From assembly GCA_949752735.1 (NCBI GenBank), contig OX457047.1, positions 15,673,922-15,737,921 on the forward strand: 64,000 nucleotides of DNA, read 5' to 3'. A program made the translations under genes and the position numbers. Source of the DNA: Lumbricus terrestris (lineage: Eukaryota; Annelida; Clitellata; Crassiclitellata; Lumbricidae). Position 1 is the first letter of the stretch; the number at the start of each line of letters is the position of its first letter. A model generated the notes under the pieces. That model was not told the origin of the DNA and did no database searches. It saw only the letters and a list, made by a program, of their open reading frames with translations. Positions 21,541 through 35,238 of this stretch are shown here, piece by piece.

Positions 21541-24500
21541 CCACCACCACCACACCACCACCACCACCACCACCACCGCCACCGCCACCATCATCATCAC
21601 ACTTTCTTTAAAGAAATTGACTAATAATAATAATAATAATGACGACAATTTCTATGGCGCCGTAACACAGCACATGCCGTTACAAAGGCGCCTCTACAAA
21701 CACAAACATAATATATTCAGTCAAAGGTACACCTTAGAAAACATATATGTCTTCAGTCAAGATTTGAAAACATCAACTGAGTTGGCAGAACGAACTGTGG
21801 TAGGCAGACTAACCCCAAGGCAATGTTGGAACAAACACACTTTTACAGAAAATCATGTATAAGGGTACAAAATAAGAGTACTGGAGAAAAATCTATGATT
21901 CTTAGTACAGGCGCACAATTTGATATTTAAGCTGTTAGCAACAGGTTTGCAGACATTCAAGTAAAAATTCACTATCTGCTGAACGACTGCATGTAGTGCA
22001 TTGTCTTTTCACTTTTCACATACAACAATGAGCTGCACTGGGTCCGTTCACTTTTTTTGTACATGCTCGTCTAACCTTTTTGTGTTGTATTAAACAAACC
22101 TCTACTGCTTAGTCATGACAATTTTAAATGCACTGCAAAAAATAACAGTCTTGAAACAGGAAGGAAGTAGAAAAAAATACTGTGCAAATAGCAAAGATCA
22201 ATCAATCCAACAGCTGCGCAAATACCGTAAACATTGGTATGTCAGCAGCTTAAAAAATTGATAGCATACATAAACATGAAGACACAGAAGACACACATGA
22301 AGCTCAGTTTAATGTGAATATTACACCTGGTTTTCGGATGCTGGACTAAAAACAAATTCTCAATCTACTAGATGTCCGTCCTTACGTTAAGTTTTATGGC
22401 TGCAAGATCATAAAATCTGCGAACATTGCACTAAAGTTACCATTAATTCAACATACTTTTTATTTCATCATCACCAACATTTGACGACGCCAGCCGTTCG
22501 GCCGTGATGGGTACGATCAAAGCGATCTTCATTGCCCTTAAGTAATCATCTGTCAAGTCCAGTGCAGGTTTCAGTGCTTTTATTGTTCTCATTTATCTTG
22601 TTTGTCCAGCACATTCACGGCCTGCCTTTGTTCCTCTTCCTTGGGATCCTGCATATAGAGCATTGTCTTCGTTTCTCTGGGCCACTGTTCGATGCAATCA
22701 TCTGCCCGTGGTGACTATCTTTTTCCTTTTTCTCGTAGCCTACCATACCATGCAGCGAGGAGCATTTTCTGTGGTGGGTCCAGCTATCTGGAATGGCCTC
22801 CCTGTGACTCTCCATTCGCTTCCCCGTGACTCTGCTGGCTCTTTCTATCATCTTCTCGAGACTTTTCGTTTTGACCAGGCCTGGGTTGGGAGCGCCTCTG
22901 AGTAACGATCTTAAAGAGGTGCTATATAAATTTATGTGATTGATTCATTGATTGATTGTATGGCAATTGGTCGACTGGCACTCTCTCCACATCAGGGCTT
23001 AAAGTGTGACTGGACGGCCATAGGGGTTGGTTGGGGTGGAGTGGATTGGGGTCGGGTGAGGTGGGGAGCTGGCGGTTGGGGAGCCAGCGGTTGGGGCGGG
23101 CTCGAGTGGGTCAAAAGCGAAATTTATCAGGCAATGCAGAGTACCCCACAGAGGTTGAGGCAAGGTGGGCCGGTGGGTTAGGGGGTCAGTGGGTGAGTGG
23201 GATGGCTAAAATAAGTGGGGGTTGGGAGTATGAGAGAGGATATGGGATGAAGTGAAGTGAGGGTGGGAAAGTAAGGAATTGGCCAGGAGCGGGGCACATC
23301 CTAAATTTCCCGGGCAACACCGGGTACCACAGAAAATTCCACATAATTACGATGTATGAATGCAGAAATACTTAACCATTTCGAGGACAATCTGGTCGAA
23401 CTTCACCCACCACAGTGACTTGATCACAAAACGGTGTTGAGATGGAGGTGTGGGCCACCGCTCCCACAACACCCTGCACTGAAATTGGCTGCACGCGAAC
23501 CAAATAGCGGCAGTCAAACCGCAAATCGTAGATTATGAAATTGTTCAACTACAAACGCAAACAATAATCGTCCATAAAATTAACAAACTCTTAAAAACAT
23601 AGAAAATGCATATAATCTAGAAGCATGTCAATTCTATCAGAATACAAATAATTTATTGTCCTCAAAATAACTTAGTGATCAAATATACAGAATTTCAACT
23701 GAAATTGCTTCACATAATTGTCTATATTATATTAATACTTTACAAACAAACAAAAAACAATCAGTTAGTCACAAAGATAAGATAAGATAAGAATATTCTT
23801 TAATGGACCAATAATATTGCTATCCGCATTTTGGTGTACAGGCATGTTATGATAAACAAGCGTACATCATTTCTATATCCATTGAATGTCAAATGTTTTA
23901 AAAAAGCACAAAATCAAAAAATCAATATAAATAAGTTCTTTTACTGACCAACAATCTATGCTGTCTTTTGATTTATATTGTAATACATTTAAATACGATA
24001 AAGTATTCTCAAGTTTAGTAATTAAAAGTGATACACTGCATATTCAATACGAAGTGTATGGGATATGCCTTATGATACAGCGTGTACATCAGGTCTTGCA
24101 TAACAAGGGGTAATAATCAAAACTCAGTATTCACTGCAGTTCTAGCACAGAGTAGTAACCCATTCTGCGTGTTAAGCATTGGGGGAACATCACTCTGTGT
24201 TATGCAAAATAACAAAAAGAACTGGAGAGAATCAACAAATCCACACTGTATAATTTGTCTCATCTGAATAAAAAACCAATTTATTCTTTTAATGGAAAAT
24301 ATAATAATTTTAAAATTCATTTTTGCCTGGCTAATGCAACAGTAATAAAAAAACCTCTGCCGGCCTACACCACACAGAGTTCACTAATTTAAACATTGTA
24401 AACGCTCATTACAAAGACCGGAGAAGTTTATCATTCAAACTGTGCTAAGTGAAACCAATACACTGAAATTAGATTTTAAGATGGAAATGATGGAACAAAA

Positions 24501-25241
24501 GAAGACGGGGATGAAAGACAATCAGGAGTGGGGGGGGGGGGGGTGATGGAGAAAGACTGTCTGGAGGGACAAGGAGAGATGGGGAACTGTTGATAGCCAA
24601 GCAAACAGTCTGATGGAAACGACAACAATGAATTAGATTTGTAGATCTTTGTTATGACAAGTGCTTTATTAATGCCTGACTAATATTTGGCATTCGGATT
24701 AAGTTACACAATCTGCATTCTGGAATCGTATTGCTGTAACCGACCACCGCTGGTCCTCTCTGCCCAGTTGAGCTGATTAACAAAGACATCACCATGGTGA
24801 CAGCAAGGTCTGGCCAATTATATTACCACTGTTGGCTGCATCAGGTGGACTTCCATCACATATCTTCATATTAGGTTGTTGAGCCAACAGGACCAGACAT
24901 AAATGTTGTTCTCAACCGAATTGAAAGGACATGAACCAAACAGTTCAATCTGTTAGTTCATTCCATCTTAATTTCAACTATTTTACAGAAAACTATGTTT
25001 TACTGATATTCCATTGTCTGGTGTATAAAGAGACATAAATAAATAATTATATGCACATGCAAGTTAGACATCAGAAGATGACTGGATTAACAAATAACAA
25101 GTGGTTATGTCCACATGTTGCTGATGATGTAGACATGACAGCTATTCAACAGAATCAACAAACATCAATCATTTGCCGTCTAAATATTTTATCGTATCTA
25201 TAAAAAATTACACAAATGATACATGTGCGTGTATGCGTGCA

Positions 25242-25279
<38 letters not shown>

Positions 25280-28200
25280 AAACATAATAAAATATATGTT
25301 TATATTATATATATATATATATTAAACACATACATATCATACGTACACATATACACAGTTTTTTCATATGGAGTGAGCAGGAACGGCATTTGGGATGTTT
25401 TCAGCTATCAAAGAACAAATAAGCTAATTTATATTTTCAATAAATATTTTTATATTGTCACCTAAATTTAATTTCAGTGTTTACTGAAATTGACATCCTA
25501 TCTATATTTATTTATTTGATCTTATTTACATAGAATAATAACATTAGCATAGCACCCTCATGGTCCACATTTTGTCAAGCCCCGAATTTCATTTGACGTT
25601 GTTAAAATAAATATAAATTTGCTTAGCTCTGGAACCTTTTCTAGAAAAGACTGAATATATATATACAGTTATACACTGTGTCCCAATAAATCGGGCACCC
25701 TTTTTATAATGTGAATAAAACTGGTAAATATTCATCGATTGTCAAAATTTCAAGACAGGCTTGATCCTGAGGTAATTATCTACAAGTTGGTAATTTATGA
25801 ACGGCCCTCACCAAAAAATTACGTCATAGTAATTTATATATCGAAACCAAATGTCAACAAAAATCGCTGTGTTCGGTACTTAACAATTGATTTCTGTGAT
25901 GCAAATGACGTAATTGTGACGTCAATATTCATGCCAGAAACTTTATATTTGAATCACTGTAAGATAATTATCTCAAGATAAAAACAGTTTTGAAATTTTG
26001 AAAATCGATTAAGATTTGCCTGTTTTATTCACATTATAAAAAGGGTGCCCGATTTATTGGGACACAGTGTATATGATATACAATATATATAATTATATAT
26101 ATTACATACACACAGAATTATACAAACACCTACGCACACACACCTACACACACACGCGCATGCACACACACACCTACACACACACAGTCGTGTTCCGATA
26201 CTCAAGTACTAACATGAGTGGTTGACGACATAAAGGGAATGACGCCCTCTTCAGCATCTGTGGCACACGCCTCAGGAGACCACTGAACCAAAAACTGTTC
26301 AGCTCTATTGTCCAGGTCAGCATCTAAAAGACACCAAGCATTGCACACAGCCAATCAGCGCAGGCATTGAACCTCTTTTGTTCGCTTTCCTTTGTCTGCT
26401 GGATGTATCACTTTCCTCTGCCTCGTTTTTCTACACTGCTTCGCTATCCTCTGTCCTCCCTCTTGTCCTTCTGCTCTATCCTCTCTCATGCCCTTCTCCC
26501 CATCCTCTTTCTTGTCCTTCTCATCTGTCCTCTTCTGTCCTTCTTCTCTGTCCGTTCTCTTGCAATTCTCCTCTGTCCTCTCTCTCTCTCTTGCCCTTCT
26601 ACTCTCTCTCTCTCTTGTATCCTGTACTTCTCCTCTGTCCTCCATCTTGCCCTTCTCATCTGTTCCTCTCTTGCCTTTCTCCTCTGTTCTCTTTCTTGCC
26701 CTTCTCCTCCATCTCCTCTCTTGCCCTTCACCTCTACCCTCTTTTCACCCTTCTCCTACATCCTCTTTCTTGTCCTTCTCCTCTGTCCTCTCTATTGTCC
26801 TTCTTCTCTGACCTCTCTCTTGCAGTCCTCCTCTGTCCCCTCTCTTGCCATTCTCCACTGTCCTCTCTCTTGCACTTCTCCGATGACCTCTCTCTTGCCC
26901 CACCACTCTGTCCTCTCTCTTGCCTTTTCACATCCAACACAAATAACAGAACTTTTAAAGCTACCATGATTCCAAAACTGAACTCATCCGTGGAAACTAT
27001 AACCAAGTTCCACAATAGTTTCATATTCTATATGTATATTCGTTTAATTCATGGAAGGATACAGGCTGACACACTGCAACCTGGTACAATAGTAAGTAAG
27101 CAAAATGAGAATTAACACGTCTTTATTAAAAGATCAAATTTGTTTATTGGCTAAATAGATGATTTGCGCTCTTGTAAAGGACTCTGGAAACAAAGTTTGT
27201 ATTGTTCTTAAGCGGGGGCCGGAAGTTATGGCATCGGTGATATGTACGCCATATTTGTTGTGGGGGGGAAATAGACCACGAAGGACATGGTTACTGTCCA
27301 TATGACTGTGTGGTGAGGTTGAGAGAAAAAAATATTTACTTTTAACCTTACATGGCCCTCTCTTTCATTCATTTTCACCTTTTCCTCTAAACCTGAAATT
27401 CTCTCTGTCTTTTCTGACCTGTCTAATATTCCTCTGCCTCTTTTCCTCTACCCGAAATTCTCTCCCTGTCTTTTCCGATCTGTCTAATTTGCCTCTGCAT
27501 CTCTCTTCCCCCCTTTCTCAATCTGCCTTATTTCCACAACCCCTTTCTTGGCCTTTCCCTTTCTAATAACACCTCTTCTCCTTACGTTTCTAATGTCATT
27601 CTTTGTCTTCAGGCTTCAAACATCTATGAACTCTCTAATCAGTACACTTCTACAAAGGCTGTTTCTGTAACTTCACTCCTGTTATACTTAACTTCTACCT
27701 GACATAGCTCGTTAAACCCAAACATTCAACAATACAGATAATGAAGTCTGATAGAGTGTGGCTGAAGAATGGGATCTCAAATTCAACAAGGTTTTCTCTG
27801 TGATGTTGCGTAATATAATCGTTCTGCAACATAATTTCATTGCAACATAATCTCATGGTGAAATAAATTCTGTAATTTAATCTATTTATTATAATTATCT
27901 AATCCATCAAAATATCTATTCCCTATCATTGTTATTATAAATACTACAGTCATTATTATTCCCTGTGCGTGCAAGTGCATGTGTGCATGCACTCATGCGC
28001 ATGCACTTGTGAGTCTCTGATCCAAAAATGGAGACACTAAGGCAGATTTCTGCCTAGAATTAAGCAACATCTGAATGACGGCCTCCTCGTGCTGCAGGTC
28101 TTTCTTTCCCAAGCACCAACCAACCAACCAATCCACCAAAGCACAGGCTCGGCCAATATTAGCTCACTACTCGAGACCTCCAATTTGCCAGCCGCACAGT

Positions 28201-31200
28201 GCGCCAGATTATGTTGACCGTTTTTGCCGACCAACAAAACGTCCGAAGACGCTTTCAATCAAAACACAATGCAGCAGATGCCGTGTTTACGGACAGATAG
28301 ATATTTGCACTGCGAGATCTGGTTAAACCAACTCCTGTGCTCTTCTGTCGTGGAACTGCGACCAAATATCTCTCTCTCTCATACCATAACAGACAAACAC
28401 ACACTTGCAATGCCAGCAGTCATAAAGCCACTCAAGTATTCGACAACATTTCCTGAGGACATCTGGTAAAATTATTGTAATTGCAAATCTTCTAAATTTG
28501 TCTACACAATGCATGAACCGTGGTAGGGAGACAGCGTACTCACTGCTCGCTGACAAAAGATATAAAGTCAAGTCCTCAGGAGTCGGTTTAGTGATGCAAA
28601 ACTCAGACACATGTGACCCATCTGACCAAAATCAGGCTTAAGTCGTTTTGTACAATTTAAGTGTCATATACCTTCAAAAAGAATAGAGTCTCTTCTTCGA
28701 AATGACACAAATCTTATTGCTCTACCATGTTCATGTCCAAAGTCATGAGTAAAAATATGGTTCAACCGTTCGAATTACAATTCTGAAAAAAATGCATTTA
28801 AAATTCCCTATAACTTTGGAATGCAAGATGCTTTAGCAACCATGTTCAGAATTGAATAAAATTTGCCACAAATAAACAGATTGCATAATAATATGCTAGA
28901 AGGAAGTCTTGACATTTTACTCATGCCTAATTTGTTATGCTAGCAATATGCTGAATATGGCTATTAACGGCAGGAAAGTGGAAAATGGTAGGAAAAGTCA
29001 TTGAATTATTTAAACAATTAACACCACATAATCATCAAAAATATCATTAAAAATAAGATTTTTTGCAAAAGTTGTTGTTTTAATGTGTATAAGACATATT
29101 TGCTTATCATTTTCTGTCAAAAGCTAAAAATTGAACAAATTGGTTTTTGTCACAATTTTGGTCATTATCTCAGAAGCGTGTGTTGCAACATGCGCCTGGT
29201 ATTGGTCGATGGGGGTCACAAATGTCTTAGACTTCTTTTGTCATATTTTACTTAACTTATGCATTAAATTTTCACAGGCATGTAATCAGTAAGTACTAGT
29301 AACAGAATAATCGATTGCTGTTTAATACTGCAATGAATGGCAAATAAATACAATACAACCCATTATCTGATTTTGCCATCCTTCCAAAGTTTACAAATGC
29401 AAATGAATATCAAATGCGCTGAGCAATTGTGAGTGAAGAATATGCTCAATTTGCTCAAGGTGTTAGCACAAGGTCACTGACTCAGAAGAGGTTCAAACCC
29501 ATACGCTCCACATTTTATTCCTAACCAATCAGCCACTGTGCCACGCAATTTAAGTTAACAGCATATTTAGCTGTAGAAACAAGTGTAAAAATAGTAAAGA
29601 ACAGTTTATCGATTTAACAGTTCACGGCTCTTTTTCTCATGCAAATATGCACAACGAAACATTTGAAGAAACCCATTCTACAGCGTAATGTGCGTTACAG
29701 ATTTAATAATAGTGTCAGGAAATAATAAAAAATGTAACACTTTCAGTTTCAAACTATTCAACAGTGTATACCGAAACTCACTTGTCGCAAAAATAAAGAA
29801 ACGAGTTTTACACCATTTACTAAATTGCTTAGAGGAATTGTGAAACTGTGACTGAAGCATCATTACCTTCGTAGAGGTCCCATGTAACATTCGCCCTGAG
29901 CAGACCGTTCTGATAATAGATGGCCGTGACGTAGAGTGATGTCGGCGAGGTCGGAGTAACAAAGGATCGGGACAAGACAAGCGGCTCAGAAGGCAACCCC
30001 AACCCTACACAGACGGAGGATGAGGAGGAAGAATCAGACACAGGCAATCAAGAAAACCATCAATCTGCTTGTACATTCATCTCCATCGCATCAGTACAAG
30101 GTCAGATGAAGGTCGTGCATATTCCATGGCAGCGCAATGTTATCAGTGTAAGTAGACATGCATGTATGTATGTAAATAGGCGTATTTGAACATTTACCGG
30201 TACACGCTGGAGTAAAAAACACAGAACACCAATACAAATAGTCCAGCACAATTAGGTTTCTTGAAGAGGTGCTATATAAACTCTTGGAATGAATAAACGC
30301 CTAAAAAGCTACTTCTATTCTAAGGCTGTTGCGACTGTTATAATTATAAGAGTGATAATCGCTATATTGCATCATAGCAGATACAGTTGTATTGCATCAA
30401 ATCAAATACAGTTGTATTGCATCAAATCAGATACAGTTGTATTGCACTGTACAAAATACACTTGCATTGCTGCATCAAATACAGTTGCATTGTAGTATAT
30501 TGGCTGATAACTAGCGAATAATTTTAATTATCCAACGCCTATTTTTCAACACTTAGAGTTGCTTTCTCATCTCACTGAATGTAACTGCAATGAAAAGAAT
30601 GATGCGCAGAAAAGAAGCACTGACTGATAATAATTATAATATACGTGTAAATAGAATATAATTATAATAGATGATTTGAACAAGCGAATGATCCTACTGT
30701 GTTCTGATGATCTCTTGATAGGGAGTGTTGTGATGTGGATTGATGTGCGCTCACTCTTCAGACGCACATCACCAAACTGCGACAGAGCCTGAACCTAATT
30801 GATACAGTTAGCAGTAACAGGTATACATCTCTAAAAAACAATTACATAGGTAGCAAACCAATGTCCTTTTGATCTTAACAGTTACACAAATTTGTCCTTG
30901 TTATTTTAATGAGACATTTTCCGGGCATTGTCCTTGTTATTTTTCTTGCATTTCAACCCTTCCATATCGTCCTCCTCTCTTAAATAGGTATCAAATCAAT
31001 GTCCTTTGATCTTTGTGACAGTGTATAACCATTCAGCACATCACCAAACTTCAAATAGTTGAAACCATATGGCACGATTTCATGAGCAAACTAACCAACA
31101 CAGTTCCACTAAAATTAACTGTCTGACAGACCAATGCTGTTTCTGGGCTTTGATGAAGATGTCCAATGATTTTTTTCAGTCTACCTGGATAGAGTGCAGT

Positions 31201-31641
31201 GTTGCTCACCTGTACGAGGTACGTGGAATCTGGTTCAAGGTCAGTGAGCTGAAACGAGAGATGATCAGTCGAAAGGACCTGACGGAATTCCTGTGATGAT
31301 GACAGAGTCAGTGACTGACCCTTGACCCTTTTGCTCCAGTAGATCTGCAGAAATTGACCACACCTCCAATCAAAACTCATTTATCAAACACCATCGCTTG
31401 CTCTATATATATATATATATAGTAAACTCTCACCTTGACTATGGCAGGTAGCCGCCTTCTCTAGGAAACATCATCAAAGACCTACTAACCTCTTAGCTTG
31501 ATTTGCATATTTAGCGCTAACTTTCACTGCAGTGTAGCAGCGTTAAGGAGGTGAGATTTCTCACGACTTTTTCCTGGTTTTGTTCCAAGGATTACAAAAT
31601 TAAATTAAATTAACTCATTTAGCAAACACCATCATCGCTTG

Positions 31642-31707
<66 letters not shown>

Positions 31708-32757
31708 AACTCTCACCTTGACTATGGCAGGTAGCCGCCTTCTCTAGGAAACATCATCAAAAACCTACTAACCTCTTAGCTTGATTAGCATATTTAGCCA
31801 TAACTGTCACAGTGCTCAGTGTAGCAGCGTTAAGGAGGTGAGATATCTCACGGCTTTGTCCTGGTTTTGTTCCAAGGTTTTCGTGTATTTTTACCCATCT
31901 AAATCGTTACCCCAGTCATCATGTGTTTTATTCTAATGAGACAATTTCCGGGCTTTGTCCCTGTTATTTTTATTGTATTTCAACCCTTCCATATAATTGT
32001 CCTCTCTTGCTTTTCGATAAAATAACAACTTCGCATGATCTGCATATTTAGCACCGCCACCTCCTTATCATGCTGGTATCAAGAGAAATGGCAGGAGTGC
32101 TTTTTACGGGTTTGAATTTAAACACATGCGAACTTAAAATGTCCAAATCTCAGAATTTAAAGAACATTCTTTTTTGTTAGTGTTCTGCCAATAGGCAGGT
32201 CCATGATTCCAATGACACTATTCTTGTCTAATCTATGCTTTTTCCATGATTTCTTTATATCCCGTCCCTTTTCTTTGTCCGTCATCCAATCTATCATCAT
32301 CTTTCGCTGTCGTCCAGGTGGTTTCTTTCCCTCCATTCTTTCCTTGAGTACTATCCTCAAAAGCGAGTCTCCCTCAACATGTGACCCAGTCAGTTATCTG
32401 CCTCTTCTGTATTGTCTCAATCAGCAATCTTTCTTCTTGCACCAGTTGCAGCACCACTTCATTGGTTCTGTAGTCCATCCAATACTAATCTTGGCCATTC
32501 TTCTCCATAGCCACATTTCAAATGACTCAAGTCTTTCCACTTCTGCTTTTCGCATAGTCCACGTTTCTGCTGAAAGAACATTATGAGCTGAAAACAGTTG
32601 CTTTGACTTAGAAATTTGAAAAAGAATGCAACGCACAAATTTCATTTTGCTACAGTGCAAGAATAGGTAGTCTTTAGTCGGACAAACAATATAAATTATA
32701 TATCATTATATATCTATCTACATATAATGATATACATACATACATACATATACATAC

Positions 32758-32788
<31 letters not shown>

Positions 32789-32818
32789 TGTATGTATGTA
32801 TGTATGTATGTATGTATG

Positions 32819-32875
<57 letters not shown>

Positions 32876-35182
32876 AGGAACAAATGTTAAGGAATATACC
32901 GGTAGTGTGGATGATGATTGATGACCTCTACATACCTTGTACCTTGCGACTGGCAGATCGGACTCAATTGGAGGCGACCAGCTAATGGACACAGCAATGC
33001 CACCGTCGCTCACTATTGTGTCACCTTCAGTCAGATTCAATGGAGGGTTTGGCCTGCTCGGCTCTGCACGGACAACAGGAAATAAGCCAACAACTAATAA
33101 CATTGGCAAGGTGAAGTAAGAGGCAGACAGATCAAGACAGACAAAGACAGACACAGACAGACACAAACAGATAGAAACACATTTAGAAAGCCACGTTCTT
33201 TAGCAATGGCCGCAAGCAAAACCCAATTTAGTGAAAAAAAACTATTAAGACCAACGATGTACATTATCATAATAAAAGAAAGTAGCGACAAGAAGTGCTA
33301 CACACGTCAATAATACAATCAATAACTGGCAAAAAGTGTGACAAACGATCAGCTGATGCAGTAGAAATAATTCAGTGTTACAAAATATTTTATTAAGTGA
33401 TGATCTATGAAGAAACCTTTCGGTAGTGTGTACGGTTCTGAGGCGAGAGATGGACCCTGCGTTCCGTAAATGTTAACTGCGGATATCCGAAATTGATACC
33501 AATGTCCTGGCAGCAGTCCTTCAACCAAAAGAGATGCGTCAGTTGTCTGTAACAACAAAAACAAAAGTCTGACACACACACACAAGACTCTGCCACTGTC
33601 TGTCCCCAGTAGTGCCAATCCTGTATAATATATTGTAGGGTGACGTCAACAGACCTGGTAGCACTAACCACCAGAACACCTTCTAGTTTAACACACAAGT
33701 ACTCTTCTGACGACTAAATTGCAGCGTATCGTCAGTATCCTATCATCGTGGACTCCAGCTGGACGCCTTGGCCACTGATTAAGTTCATGATTTGCCTATG
33801 ATTGAGAATCTGAGATGAACATCTGTCTTGAAGTTAAAAAATTATGTTTTAATCAATCAGCCTAACTCTGCTTCCTGCACATTTCTTACATTAGCAGTCA
33901 TAGTAGGTCCCTCTCTGTGGAAATGGCCTTCCACCATCAGTTTGCTCTGTCTTATTCTCTGGTAGTCAGTTTTTCCTCATCTTTCTCTTGCCTCAAATCC
34001 TGCCTTTCTTTCAGGCTCAATTGCACTACGAACACTTCTGACAAGTTTCTGCTTAGAGGAGCACTCCATAAATGGTCATATACAATACAAAGAACAATAC
34101 ACATTGTACATTGTACTCGATCTATGGATTATTCTTTGACTCATGTTCTGATTCACATCAGAATTACATTCAGCAACTCAGCTGGTTGAAAGTCTCGAAC
34201 CAGTTCTGTGCATTCTGAAATAATTGTAATCTCAAACAAGCCAAGCTCAGTGCACCAGCATATTCATGAGTACCGTGTGGAGACAGAGAGGTTGGTGAAA
34301 AAGGGTAGCCCAAAGTAGTTCATTGGTCTGTCAAGGCTTTGATGGCTGAACGCAAGTCTTTCTACTTGTTTATCTACCCTAACAAAGTCAACATTGGAAA
34401 CCCTGCCACTAAAATTAGATTGCATGTCTTAATCTGCAATCAATTAGTCTATTGTCTAACCCAACCTCATGCATAACTGCTAGATGTCTGACAAATGACC
34501 CTCTCCTTCTTCCCAATTCATTCCAATGAACTCAGGTATAGTATGCCAAGTAATTCTTACAAGTTACACAGCATCTCACACAAAACACACACAGCTACTC
34601 AGACGTAGTCTTGTCTTGTCTTTAACCATCCTCGATTCGAGGGTTGGTCGCTTCATGGACATGCCTTAAGACGTAGTAATGTAATGTAATGTAATGGAAA
34701 GAAGCATCTGGGCAGTCTGCAGACGTAGGAATGTAATGTAATGTAATGTAATGGAAAGAAGCACCTGGGCAGTCTGCATCCAGGCTGACCATGCTTGATC
34801 TTCATCAGGCCGTCTGCCTAGGACTGACCGCGCCTCCAATAGATACAATATCTGACCAGAAGTATTTGAAGATACGGTGTGCCATCTCACGGTGACGCCT
34901 TCAACATCGGACTCAGCAATTGCTTCTGGACTTTCAGGAATCTCTGGCATGCCTAGAATATAAGTACAGCAAAGTCAACAAATGAAGAGACCAAAGAAGT
35001 CAAGTGACCACTGCTGTGAGTAGAACCTGGCATACCCTTTTGTAAGATCAATCAATCGATCCCAATCAACCAATCAATCAATTAATCAATCAATCAATTA
35101 ATCAATCAATCAGTCAATGACCACTGCTTCAATTAGAACCTGAAATGCACCTGTGTAAAATCACTCAATCAATCATTCAAAT

Positions 35183-35238
<56 letters not shown>

